From: Phaeoceros laevis | Lineage: Eukaryota > Anthocerotophyta > Anthocerotopsida > Notothyladales | Direction of reading: 5' to 3' | Length of the DNA stretch: 22,930 nucleotides | Assembly (NCBI GenBank): GCA_049999765.1 | Contig: JBNGIQ010008975.1 | Coordinates: forward strand, 1 to 22,930 | Shown here: piece by piece, positions 1 through 9,862 of the stretch | How positions within the stretch are numbered: the first letter of the stretch is position 1 | Layout: each line of letters opens with the position of its first letter | Program-made: the position numbers and the translations under genes | Notes under the pieces: generated by a model | The model's database searches: none | What the model was told of the DNA's origin: nothing | What the model saw: only the letters and a program-made list of their open reading frames with translations

Positions 1-284
1 TTTGCCACATTCTTAAACCTCATCCGACTCCAATCACCATCTCAATCACAGATAGATGCTTGTCTACACTAGTGCTTTCAGTCTATTCCGAATGTGCCCA
101 CAATCATCGATGGATCAACCACCATAATTTGCACCCATTATCGCGACGTCGAAATTTACAATATGTGCAGAAAGTTTAGAACTAAAGGTTGTTCTAATGC
201 ATCAGCGCATTCAAGTTCCTGAAGGAAAACTTGGTACAGCCAAATTGTGCCAAAGTAAGCTCAGGGTAAGTACCTTAAAAAGTG

Positions 285-384
285 NNNNNNNNNNNNNNNN
301 NNNNNNNNNNNNNNNNNNNNNNNNNNNNNNNNNNNNNNNNNNNNNNNNNNNNNNNNNNNNNNNNNNNNNNNNNNNNNNNNNNNN
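285..384. other. Assembly gap of 100 N
   Basis: Exactly 100 consecutive N's. This round number is normally a placeholder for a gap of unknown size, so the true distance between the flanks is unknown. Frames that appear to read through it cannot be trusted across it. Confidence 0.98.
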
Positions 385-841
385 GAACAATGAGCAGAAC
401 ATTGGAATTGATGGAAGCGCCTTGTGATTTGTGACCTATCATAACATATCCCAGATTGAGAGGAAACGTGTTTTTAGATCTGTGGCGACCTCCATAAGTG
501 TCCATTTTGTAGGCTGACTTGGAAAGCGACATGAGTTTGCCAGTTTGAGCAATGTGGACAATAATGGTGGTGACCTCAAGGTTCGTGAGTAAAATTTGCT
601 CAACTGTTGCAAAGGCTCCGTTTGCAGCTCCTTTTTTAAGATCGACGTTTTGGGTGAATATGACTTTGGCCCCAATGCAAATCTTGGTAAGTTTTCTGAA
701 TCCAGTAGTAGAATCCAACCAGTTGGCATTTCCAGGTTCGCTGGAGTCCATGTCTTTGGAAAAGCCAACTGGAACTTGCCAGATTTGTGTTTTGCCTTCG
801 AATAGGTGCATCAATGAACTAATGCCGTGAGGCAGTGTGAC
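385..841 (-). pseudogene. Pif1/Helitron-type helicase C-terminal fragment
   Basis: The minus strand encodes about 150 residues of the C-terminal part of a Pif1-family SF1B DNA helicase. Visible motifs in order are GAKVIFTQNVDLKKGAANGA, the stretch before the last helicase motifs in Pif1 proteins, and near the end FPLNLGYVMIGHKSQGASI, which matches the family pattern (A-x-T-x-HKSQG-x-[ST]). The frame enters the assembly gap right after this motif, so the rest of the C terminus is not seen. At the 5' end the frame closes at a TAG that doubles as a possible 3' splice site (AG at 843-842), so this may be one exon. In plants such sequences come mostly from Helitron rolling-circle transposons, which carry a Rep-helicase, and less often from host PIF1 genes. 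No Rep domain and no Helitron terminus can be seen. The Walker A/B part should lie to the right but is not found. Confidence 0.75.
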
Positions 842-1894
842 CTATAAACACACAATGTAAACAAGGAACACATCTGATGCCATGAAATGATTGAACGACT
901 ATGAGCACTGCTTTGAGCAGCAACTCGGTATCTGACACGTGGCCTTTATGCAGCTTCACTCTTTGGTTTACGTTCCGCAGTTTTGTGTTTGCAGATCACA
1001 CTATTTGCAAAAGCTGCTCTGTATCTCTCAAAGTACTTTGCAACTGGTATGCAACCATTCGTCATCTGTTCTGACAGGGCATATTCATGCTTGGCTGGGT
1101 ATTGCTTGTCATGTGCCTATATAAGCCAAGGTCTGGTACTTGTGTGTGATCTGATATGTATGTCTAGTCAGGTCATTTAGTTACTATGAGTAACCACAGA
1201 TTCATTGTGAGTCAATTAGATTGCTTCTTGGATTTCCTTGTGGCCGCTTTATGGGCCTTGTCCAAATATGGACTGTTTTCTCTTGCTCAGCCGTGATTTC
1301 AGTAAGACCTGTGGCTGGTGGCCTTCTTGCATTCAAGTCACTGCTTAGCTGGATTGCGTGTTGTTCCCAAGGCTGGAGAGAGGAAGGGAGAGCTTAACAG
1401 GCGTCTGGCAGCTAGGGCAAGCAGCTTTTGCAAGTGCCAACATCAGGTCAGGTCGCTACGCTCTCAAGAACGGCTGTAACCGCTTCATGCGGGATTTCCT
1501 TTGCTGTTCATTCCAAGATTGTGCACACATCGCCTGGGCTCGAAGCAAAGCTCACCCGTTCACGGGTTCTTAACTAGTCAAGCGTTTTTCTCGTGTTCAT
1601 TCATTTTTAAGCGCGTGTTCATGAATCTACTTGCAAAAGCTCTGCCTTCACGGCAGTAGCAGTCATTGTGTTGACTGATTGTGTTAGATTCTGAGCTTTG
1701 GGCAATGAGTTGCCCGCAGCAGCACCTTAGTGTTGTGATTTTCATGGGTCATTGTGATTTCCATGGACCGTTTCCGTCAATGACTAACTTTTTGACCTGT
1801 TGGAGCTGTGCTCACAACATCAGGCAGCATGGCTGGGAGAGAGTAGAAAGGTGCTGACAACATCAAGCCCTACTGGCAGCAAGCATCAACTCGA
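842..1894. other. Non-coding stretch, possible gypsy 5' LTR and leader
   Basis: No reading frame here has recognisable protein features; the longest (71 codons at 1358-1573) looks random. The stretch lies directly upstream of the gypsy gag and contains a strong TATA box at 1118-1125, so it may include the element's 5' LTR and untranslated leader. No primer-binding site complementary to Met-tRNA was found, and the matching 3' LTR lies outside the window, so the LTR ends cannot be fixed. Small hairpins occur, for example the arms ACCCGT/ACGGGT at 1554-1567. Confidence 0.4.
1118..1125 (+). promoter_or_regulatory. TATA box candidate (TATATAAG)
   Basis: TATATAAG followed by CC is a close match to the plant TATA consensus. 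It is about 780 bp upstream of the first gag codons, which is plausible for a U3 promoter inside a long 5' LTR. Without the second LTR this remains a candidate. Confidence 0.35.
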
Positions 1895-4114
1895 TTGCCA
1901 CCAGCTCGACACAGACCTGTGGCCATCCAGGAGCTAGCACTTAAGGGAGAAGTTTTCCGAGTGTCTACTTCGGCAGCAAGCCAAGTAGCACTTATCAAGG
2001 AGGAGTATTCTGGGCAGGACGTGCCTACATCAGGTTCTGACCTAGACCCCTGGTCTGATGAGGAGGATGATGCCAAGTCAGACAGGAGCTTTGAGCCGTT
2101 CCTACCACCAAGAGGTCCGTCAGCATCATTAGTGCCTGTGCCTACAACAATTGTCAGCATGGACTCCGGTGGGTACATAGGTACTACTAAGATTGATAGA
2201 TTTATTGGTAGGCCGGGCACTGTGTCCCTCAGGGAATTCAAAGCATGCTTTTATTCCACGTGTGATGAGTGGGAGATGAAGTTACAGCAGCACTACACAC
2301 CAAGGTATGCATTCAAGATGCTGGCTAGGTATCTGACTGAGGAAGCGCAGCTTTTGTATTTTGACCATAGGCCTACATTTGTTGCGAGACATCAATGTGC
2401 CTAATGCCGCTTATGCAACTGCAATTCAACATGCCTCATAGGTGGCTTTGCAGGCTGCAATAGCAGCTACTTCTACGACAGCAGCTAGGGAGGCGGGCAC
2501 ACCTGTGCCTACCTCTGTTACTCTCACACCAGCGCAATTGTTGGAAGCCACGCAGGGAATAGATCCGACTATGTTGGAGCCGGCTGCGCAGGATCCTGTT
2601 GGTGCATTTTTCACTATCCTAGAACGTGAATTCCCAGCTAAAAGCATAGAGAAATTCAGGAGCTGAGGAACATCATCAGACAGAAGGGAGAGACTTTGAA
2701 GATGTTGTACAGGAGGGTTTTGCGCTTGGTGCAAGAAACTGGCAGTGCCACCCCTCAGGGTGCTGCTCAAAAGTTTTTGAGGGCATTGCGTGCTGATCCC
2801 GTGTTGCATGCGAAGGTTAAGAATATTGTCTTCCATGATTAGGGCGATGCCTACACATGTGAGGATGTGTACCTGGCGGCAGAGCGTTATGAAATGGCAA
2901 ACGCTCATTATGAGGCACATGAAGATGAGGTGCCCAAGCGGTCGGCACATCAGGATCACAGCTCAGGGAAAGGGAAGTCATCAGTACGCAACGTGCCGGC
3001 TATGGCCAAGAGCCAGTTCAACACCAAGACTGTGAATGTAGCAATTGCTACAGGTTCTGGTAGTCAAGCTTTTGGTTGCAACTACTGTGCAAGTACTGAG
3101 CATTTTGCCCCGCAGTGTTGATGTCCACCTACTAGTCTGCATTGCAGTTTTTGTGATAAAGACGGTCATGTCGAGGCAGTATGCTTCAACAAGCATCCTG
3201 AGAGGCGTACATTGAGCTTGCCTAAGACTGGGACAACTGCTGATGTTGCTAAGAATGCTAAATCTAGTGTTCCAGCAGGTGCTACACCTGCAGTCATCAA
3301 GCCCAAGAAGCAGGATGCAAAGGGTAAGGCACCAGTGCAAGATGCACATCAAGCTGAATCTTCTAAAAATTCAGACCTGTCTGCTGAATTGGAAGCCTTG
3401 AAGGCCCAAGTTAAAACCCTCACTATGAGTATGGTTGCCAGGTCGGCAGCTAATTCAGCATCTACTAGTCAGGACTCAGGATTTTCTCAGCGTTATGGGC
3501 TGCCCTTTGATGCATGTATGGCTGTGGAGGATGGTGATGTGCCTGATCGGGCCACTAGATGGCGGGAGTATCGTCAGCAGCTGGAGGAAGAAACAAATGT
3601 GGTGCGAAGTTTAAACTTCCATGAATGGCCTCAGACTAGAGGAGTTGGAGTACCAAACCGTGCCATTGTGGAGAATGTTCTTTCTACATTACTTCCTCTA
3701 CCGGATTATTATGCGATTGGAGAGCATACAGCCGGGGCTGTCCCAAGATTTCTGGAAGACGGTGATCACGATCGTGGGCAAGTCTTGGATGTGGCAGCAT
3801 CCACTAGGAGGCATGCTGCCAGATCACCTGGTGCTCAAACGGGACCTGTCACGTGAGCTCAAGTAGCTAGGGTGGCTTTGCCCATGTCTTTTAATCAGCT
3901 TACCCCACAGGAGGAGCTTGATTCCAGGTCGCCCAGCAGCACCCCACCGGATTTGAGAGCAGCGCAGGGTTTATCCTTGCCAGGCACTTCTGAGGACGAG
4001 GCCAGGCCTGAAGTGGCAGTGCCTGGTTCGTACGGGAGCACGGAGGGCATGGAGCCAGGAAATGCGCCTATGGCAACCAGTCGCATGCATGCAGGTTCAG
4101 CACTACTGACGTGA
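1895..4114 (+). pseudogene. Ty3/gypsy gag with two CCHC zinc knuckles (degraded)
   Basis: This encodes the capsid/nucleocapsid polyprotein that packages element RNA in cytoplasmic virus-like particles. An acidic N-terminal region (1895-2250) is followed by a capsid-like segment with the gag-type pattern F-x-x-W (REFKACF..CDEWEMKL) and, at 2650-2900, a helical segment (QELRNIIRQKGETLKMLYRR). Two nucleocapsid zinc knuckles follow: CNYCASTEHFAPQC ending at 3118, and CSFCDKDGHVEAVC at about 3143-3184; both fit C-x2-C-x4-H-x4-C. A basic/Gln-rich tail runs to 4114. Breaks: frameshift near 2385, TAG 2439-2441, frameshift near 2645, TAG 2840-2842, TGA 3119-3121 between the two knuckles, TGA 3854-3856, TGA 4112-4114. 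From about 2650 to 4114 everything lies in one frame apart from these stops. The start is uncertain; 1895 is simply the first ATG-like codon in frame. Confidence 0.8.
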
Positions 4115-5321
4115 TGAACAGGGCTGTTGCGCCCACAGTCATGCAAGGGGGAGAAGCTGCGACGAGTTTATCTCGTGCTTCTGCAGCGCCAAAAGGGGGA
4201 GGAACATTGTTTCCTGCTGCACAGGGAATCCCTGGCACGGTGGTGAGGACTGATGGGGCATTTGTGCCCGTGATCGCACGAGGAGGCGGTAATGTGGAGC
4301 GCCCATCATGGATTTTCACGCCACCATCAAGTGGAGAGGCAGCAGTGTCTGGCCAGGAGCGCGACGGGGTTCCCATTCGCGATGGGATTTTTGATCCCGC
4401 GATTGTGCAAGGAGGTGGTGACGTGACAGGTTCATCCCGCGACGGCGTGCTGCTGAGAACGCCATTGCCTGCACAAGATTTTGCTAGGGCTTCTGTGCCC
4501 ATTCCAAGGAGTAGCAATGTATTTGGTCTGTCACGCGAATTCGCGTCACCAGCAAGGGACGGCAATGCACGTCCTGCACAAGATCCGTCCCGGGTTTCGA
4601 TGCGAATACCTAAATTTCTGTCTCATGTCAAAATTCTTGACAAATTGATGCTTGTGCCACTGTTTTCTCTTCAGGAGTTACGGGTTACACCCAGACAACT
4701 GGTGCAATGCCTCGAATCTAAGGTTCAGGGGTATGAAAGGATGAGCACTCGTGCGGCTAGCGTGCAGCAAGATTGTGCATGTGAAATTTCAGACCATGCA
4801 GCTGAAGTCACGCCACCTTTGGTGCCAATTTTTCACAAGGCTGCAGCAAGAAAAATGGCTGCTACCATGACTGGCATTAAGGGAAGCAAGGAAAAAATTA
4901 TGCTGGTTGCGGAAGCTGAAGCCGTGCAGCTGCTAACTGGGTCAGATGCGTTTGGCATGGAAATGTTGTATCAAAACAAGCCAATGAGCAGTGCATCCTT
5001 GCATAATCTTTCTAAAGGCCTACCCATTGTGCCAATGAACGAGCGAATGACTGTCAATCTAGGAGCAGTCCTAGTTGACAACCGTGAGGGCGTAGTTACC
5101 ATCAATGGACTAGCCCCGTGAGTGGCATTGCTTGACACAGGTGCCCAACCTGTGATTTTGGGCAAGGCATTTTCAATTAAGCTTGGCTTGGTGGGTGATG
5201 CCCTGCAGGACTCCACATGGAGGATCAGAACTGCAGGTGGCCAGGTGGAAAAAGTGCATGGAGAAACCGCGGAGTTTCTCAGCATTTCCTTTAATGTAGG
5301 GACTGCACAAGCTGTGCATTT
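4111..5321 (+). pseudogene. Gypsy gag-pol linker and N-terminal part of aspartic protease
   Basis: One frame runs from about 4111, broken only by TGA 5119-5121. The first 150 residues are a low-complexity linker with loosely repeated units around Gly-Gly-Gly (QGGEA, ARGGGNV, VQGGGDV) and Ser/Arg-rich stretches. A more ordered segment follows (4600-5100). At 5122-5170 the frame encodes ALLDTGAQPVILGKAF, the retropepsin active site (D-T-G-A followed by the hydrophobic flap region). The enzyme would act as a homodimer to cleave the Gag-Pol polyprotein. The frame is cut at 5321 by the LINE; the rest of the protease resumes at 19777. Linker and protease lie in a different frame from gag, consistent with either a mutation or a gag/pol frameshift site around 4111. 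Confidence 0.8.
5308..5321 (+). repeat. Left target-site duplication of the LINE (14 bp)
   Basis: CAAGCTGTGCATTT is identical to 19763-19776. It lies in the gypsy protease coding sequence and directly precedes the LINE poly(A) tail (T-run on this strand). Confidence 0.9.
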
Positions 5322-5329
5322 TTTTTTTT
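5319..5329 (-). other. LINE poly(A) tail (T-run on plus strand)
   Basis: Eleven T's on the plus strand directly follow the left target duplication; read on the minus strand this is the 3' poly(A) tail of the LINE. The first three T's can be assigned to either the tail or the duplication. Confidence 0.85.
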
Positions 5330-5655
5330 GCGTAAAACGGCGCCATTTCATACTAATACATTTCATTTTACATTGTTACTTCACACATACCTAACCAACT
5401 AGCAAACTAGAAATTAATTCTAATAGCTAGCCCGTCTCCTCACCCCTCAGAACCGCGACAAGACCCATTAATCTGATCCGACAAAGTAGAGCCCCGGTTC
5501 TCTTGCTCCAACTAACACGTATAACAATTCGTCCTTCCGCCATTACTTTTCCCACAACCGCGCTCCCGGCACTTAGTGTCTCTCGGAGCGGGTTACTACC
5601 AAATTGAATTCCTTCTCACTTCTTTCGCTTCGTGCTCCGCATCCATAACAACCCG
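5330..5655 (-). other. LINE 3' untranslated region
   Basis: This sequence lies between the last possible coding frame of the LINE and its poly(A) tail. No conserved protein signal, RNA gene or terminator-like structure was recognised. Confidence 0.5.
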
Positions 5656-6948
5656 CTACGCCTGATGATCGCTCCCTCCACTTCCGCTGTTGCCTAGCTG
5701 ATGGGTCTTGAGGTGACGCCGAGCCTCACTGATCCAGTCAAGTCTGCTCTGGTTGTAGCTTATAGTCTGCTCCTGGGCTTCGTTTTCCGGAGGGGAGGAC
5801 AGCAGGATCTCCAGATTGTTGATGATTTTGATGAGCTCTCTGTCTGTAAGAACAAGCATGGCTTGCCATTCCTCAGCGCAGATGATCTGTTGCACCACTT
5901 GTTCCAGCTTCGGACCTCTGCAGCTGAACAAAACTTCCCACCACAGCTTCATCAGCCCACTTTGCATGCACTGCCAAAGAGGGAGCTCGTCTCCCTGGCT
6001 GTTGTCCACCCACATAGTGGTGTCGTCAACATAGCGCAGCACGCCGAGACTGGCTCTCCCGACACCACGGTGCGCCATGCTTCCAACCTTCCACCCTCTA
6101 TCACACACCTTATTATGCTATGGTTGCTTCTCACGGCCCTCCTTTATGTAACAGGTATCACTTCTTTTGATGCAGGCCATGACAGCTGGGTTTGTCACCA
6201 CCCTACAGCACTCCCGAGGACAGCACCAGCCAAACCACAAATCCCTAGACAGGAATCTGCCTTTTCTTCGATTTTTGTGTTGTCCTCTGGAAACGTGGGA
6301 TGCCCCTAGGGTTCTACAGTTCTAGGAGACAGCCACACTGATCACAACACCTTCCCAGCATCTACCGCCAGTGTCCTGTATAATGCCACTGGAACTGCTT
6401 TTTCTGATGGGACGCTTTCTGATGCCTTGTCTCTCTCTGTGTTCGAAGGTATCCTTGTACCAAACATGTTGCTTTGCGCAGGTGTGAGCGTCGCCACCCA
6501 GCCCGATGCCCAATCCCATGTAGTTGGCAAGGTAGGCTTGCAAAGCAATACCTTGCACTCTGCCTTTTGATCCACTCATTCTCTAGGGCTGGGTGTCATT
6601 AGAAGCTCTGATAATAGCTCTTCTAAGCCTGCTTTCCAGTCTACGTTTTAGCTCACCATTTTTGCGCTTCCTTTCCCAGCAGGCACCAACACCACCGAAT
6701 CTAGAGATCATCATGCAAGTTAGAGCAACACCCAGCAGGTACCACACCGCCCACCGACATTCCTTTGATCTGCCTCTTTTCCTAACCGCCAGCCTAGTGT
6801 TCGCACCACCAGTCCATTTTCCCCCGGCCTTAGATCTCTGATACTTTTCCCTTCTCCCAGGGCCAACCTGTTTTAAGCATATTGTAACCATGGGCAATGG
6901 GAAATCCACTTTCCAGAATCGGCATCTAGAATGCCTGCCCTCTCCCAA
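5656..6948 (-). pseudogene. Possible third LINE reading frame, downstream of ORF2
   Basis: On the minus strand one frame stays open over about 430 codons with only three stops (TAG 6583-6585, TAG 6322-6324, and one near 6124), far fewer than the roughly 20 expected by chance. It overlaps the end of ORF2 by about 76 nt in another frame. The first third has a basic N terminus and a hydrophobic stretch (AVWYLLGVALTCMMI), which could be a membrane segment, followed by a very basic segment rich in Arg and Lys. The last third (6108-5656) is Trp-containing and amphipathic, with a Glu/Leu-rich helix-like region (about 5720-5900). I do not recognise the family. It could instead be a frameshifted C-terminal extension of ORF2, or low-stop sequence by chance, since the plus strand is also open across 5701-6309. 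Confidence 0.35.
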
Positions 6949-9004
6949 TCAACCCGCTTAAAATGTTTCGGTCTTTTTTTCTGCAGAGTTGCGCCCCAGG
7001 TAACAATTCTCTCCCAAATTGTGCACAGTAGGGCCTTGCTTGTTCTTGCTTCCTTGCCTCCATAGATTTCAGCAGTCCACTGGACCCAGAGTTCAAAAAT
7101 AGTGGCCATCCAAGTGATGCTCCACCACTGCCCTTTATGAAAAGGTTCCCTAAGATTTTCCTGCATACCAAATAGTGCAGTCTGCCATTGCACACTTGGA
7201 CATGCCGGTGTTACCATTCGTCTCACCCAACTCTGAATCTGCCTCCAGATCTGCATTGCGTAGGAACATTCAAAGAAGATGTGAACACTGGTGTGTTTTT
7301 TGTGTTGAGTACATTGTTTGCACTCTTCTTCTTCAAACAACTCTAACAATCCACTCCATCTGTCACAATTCGAAAGCGCTTTCTGAGTGATAAGCCAAAC
7401 CAGCGTGGCGGTCTTGGGAATGATTCCAGGGGTCAGCCACAGATGTCTATATACTCTTTTTTGCTGCCAGACTGGTACTTCCCAGCTTGGAACCATTGGG
7501 TTTCTGTTCTTAGGTTTTGCTTTCGCAACAAGAATTCTATACAGCTTATTGGTGCTGTAATTGAACAGGGACGTTCTGGACTCCTTCTTACATGGCCCTG
7601 CTGGCCACCACCACCTCGCTGGTACTAATTCTAGCTGGGACTCAGAGGTAGCTTCGAGCCACACCTTCTCACCTTTGTGTAAGTGAGGATGCATCTGGAT
7701 TTCTTTTGCTAGCAGCCATTTGATCTTATCCCTTTGGTGCAGGACTACAATTGGAGAAAGAATCTCAGCCAGTACTACCACCATCATTTTGGAGAAACGA
7801 AGTCTCACACCATCAGACTCCAACGTATATTCCCAAGCATATACACTTTCCCCGTCTACTTTGTCTACCAGTAAAGCTCTTTTGTCTTCTCTCATGCCCA
7901 GCGTTCTTCTGTGTACACAGTCAGAATACCACTCCTTGCACTATATCACCGGCGCAACAAGCATCGCCTCTTTGTAAGTGGTCTTCATCCCTACCGCAAT
8001 GCAATTGCTTACCATCTTAGCACAGCCACGAGGAATATCAAATTGTTCTCTCAGCTCTTGGTCAGTGCTCCATCTTTCATGATCCCACTCCCAAAGATCG
8101 CCAAGATTAGACATCCCTCTGCGAGCAGCATCTGCAACCTTCCCAGACCCGCTCAATTTTAAGTTTGCATCATGTTCCCAAACCTGATTGTTCCCTTGAA
8201 TCTTTGCAGCAGCCGCCTCGTCTCTGTTGGACGGGGGCTTCCAGATTAGCAGCTCTTTGAGCTCTTCCCAACTTCGCCAAATAGCCCTCCACAGCGGTGA
8301 GCCCACTACTTTTCCTAGCTTCGGTTTAGCAGCAAATAAATGTGCTACAGATCTCGTTCCATTAGTTATAGCACTCATAGAGTTTAATCTACGCATGATG
8401 TAAGCTTTCCACGGATACACAGTGGGTGACAAGGCTTTAACAATCCATTGCCTATGCAGCACAGTGGCTTTCTGGAAAGGATCAACTAACCCAAGACCCC
8501 CCTCCATTTTAGGTTGGATCAGATGAGTCCAGGCAACCTTGCTACCAGCTGAGGGCATGTCAACTGGTTTGTTCCACAAAAAGGATTCAATTATCTTCCT
8601 CAGTCTCTTAAAGTCTTCTTCAGTAGGCGCCCATGCAAATACGAAATACCACAATGTTGCTGTTAAAATATGGTTCACTGCCAACACTCTTGCTGCCAAT
8701 GTGAGTTCCATCAGCTGTAAGCCTCTTGCTTTCTTGATGAATCTTATACACACTTGTTTACTCACTTCTGCGTTCTCCTCCCCTTCCTTGAAGGGAAGAC
8801 CCAAATACTTATGTATGTCATCACCACAGATCCTTTCTATGTGTTGCAGGCACGCTGGGAGGTCCTCAAGGTTCAGGCACAGCATCTTCGTCTTGTCCCA
8901 GTTCACCCCAACACCAGACAAGTACCCAAAATCATCCACAATCTGCAGGGCAGCTTCCACCGAAGGTTCTTCTGGAGACAGAAAGAGCAAGGTATCGTCT
9001 GCGA
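6873..9004 (-). pseudogene. LINE ORF2 remnant: RT C-terminal half and zf-RVT domain
   Basis: This is the C-terminal part of the LINE polyprotein that copies element RNA at nicked chromosomal DNA. The remnant starts at the RT catalytic motif IADDTLLFL (about 9005-8978), continues through the RT thumb (YLGLPF, FLWNKP, a GGLGLVDP motif around 8480) and ends in the zinc-binding zf-RVT domain, with ECKQC followed by His and Cys ligands at 7323-7266 and the Trp-rich tail usual for the family. One frame covers the whole stretch with a single internal stop, TAG 7941-7943. The natural stop is TAA at 6873. The endonuclease and RT motifs before ADD are not on this side; the copia LTR abuts the catalytic motif at about 9005. 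A zf-RVT tail is typical of plant L1 elements. Confidence 0.88.
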
Positions 9005-9170
9005 TAAAGATTTACAGGAGGATCAGGCGAGAGCAAGTGTAGAATGTAGGAATGAATTAGAGGGCGACGGTGTGTGTGCCAAGAAGGCACGTGAGTGGCC
9101 TTGTGCCGGTTCGTGAGTGGACACGACTGTTGTTTAAGTCACGTCTGATACGAAACGTGCTAATGTTTTG
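9005..9170 (-). repeat. Copia 3' LTR, U5-side segment
   Basis: This matches 15032-15198 in the same orientation with about nine mismatches by eye. On the minus strand it should end in CA; here the last dinucleotide is TA (position 9006 is A instead of G), so the end has mutated. The homology to the other LTR stops at 9170, before any polypurine tract, so the full 3' LTR may be longer than the part shared. Confidence 0.85.
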
Positions 9171-9179
9171 TAGTGGGAG

Positions 9180-9241
9180 TACGGAAAAGGTAATTAATTA
9201 AGTAATATCGATTCATAATTAGCCTTTGATAGCCAGATAAT
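9180..9241. repeat. 62-bp AT-rich segment, inverted copy at 15227-15288
   Basis: The reverse complement of this segment occurs at 15227-15288 with three mismatches by eye. It is AT-rich and contains ATCGAT and TAATTAATTA. One copy lies next to each LTR match, in opposite orientations. Confidence 0.85.
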
Positions 9242-9373
9242 GACATGCCGGGTACTTAGCCACTAGGGTTAGGGGTAGGTACTTCAACACTTCGACACTT
9301 TTTCATTTGTTCTTCACATCACAACCTTTCACGCTGACTTCACGATCGCCAAGTTTTCTGTCTCACGGCCGAC

Positions 9374-9690
9374 ATGCCAGGTTTCCAATGCCTTGTGTTG
9401 TTGCTGGCCGCCGTCCTTGGTATTATCTTGTGCGCCCTTCTCCGCCGCCGCAGGCCATGTCCTCTCTGCAGAGAATTCACTAAGCTGTACAGCGCCGAGG
9501 AGGAGTTAGAAGCAGCTCGATGGAGGCTGCTGCAGGGTTTTCCGTCCCCTTGTCCCAGATGCGCCTTATCGTATGCTTCCATATTGCATTGAAAGGCTGA
9601 TGTACACAGGTTCTGAGTTCACTAAGCAAGGCCGGCTCATTCTCCGATATGGTGAGCACAACCTTGGTGAATTTCTGCTTGCGCAGGTCC
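9374..9690 (+). pseudogene. Possible captured host-gene exon (membrane-anchored N terminus)
   Basis: In the copia 3' region, antisense to the element, an ATG in good context (GCCGACATGCC) opens a frame with a hydrophobic segment LVLLLAAVLGIILCALL at residues 6-22, then RRRR, a CPLC motif and an acidic Glu/Ala-rich helix. The frame ends at 9592, but another frame overlapping it (9573 onward) continues protein-like sequence (RLILRYGEHNLGEFLLAQ) up to CAG/GT at about 9687, which could be a 5' splice site. Read with a one-base slip this looks like a first exon of about 105 codons of a type I or signal-anchored membrane protein. I do not recognise the family. Retrotransposons do pick up host exons, but chance and U3 promoter sequence remain possible. 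Confidence 0.3.
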
Positions 9691-9862
9691 CCTTTGCTGC
9701 TGCATGCTGTTTTCTGACTAGAGCTCCCACTGAAGCTTACCTGGTTGCTGTGTAAAGCCCTGGTACAGGTGCAGCACTGTCATGCCAACTCGTTGCTTTG
9801 AGGGAGTGAAGATCTGAAGGATAGTTTGTGTCTCCTTCATCTGCTTAGTGGTCACATACCTG

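Noticed and set aside
1358-1573. 71-codon plus-strand frame upstream of gag
   Set aside because: No motif, no neighbours in frame, length expected by chance.
842-1894. A 5' LTR with defined ends for the gypsy element
   Set aside because: A TATA box is visible, but no PBS or paired LTR could be found in the window, so LTR boundaries were not called.
1895-4114. An endogenous plant pararetrovirus (caulimovirid) instead of a gypsy element
   Set aside because: There are two CCHC knuckles rather than the usual single coat-protein knuckle, and no movement-protein region is seen before the protease; the RT motifs fit Ty3/gypsy. The right part of pol is off the window, so this is a strong but not final judgement.
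5701-6309. 202-codon plus-strand reading frame without a stop
   Set aside because: It lies antisense to a minus-strand LINE frame with better protein character, shows no recognisable domain, and is inside the LINE. Kept only as an alternative reading.
8539-9042. 167-codon plus-strand frame
   Set aside because: It is the antisense shadow of LINE ORF2, which carries clear RT motifs on the other strand.
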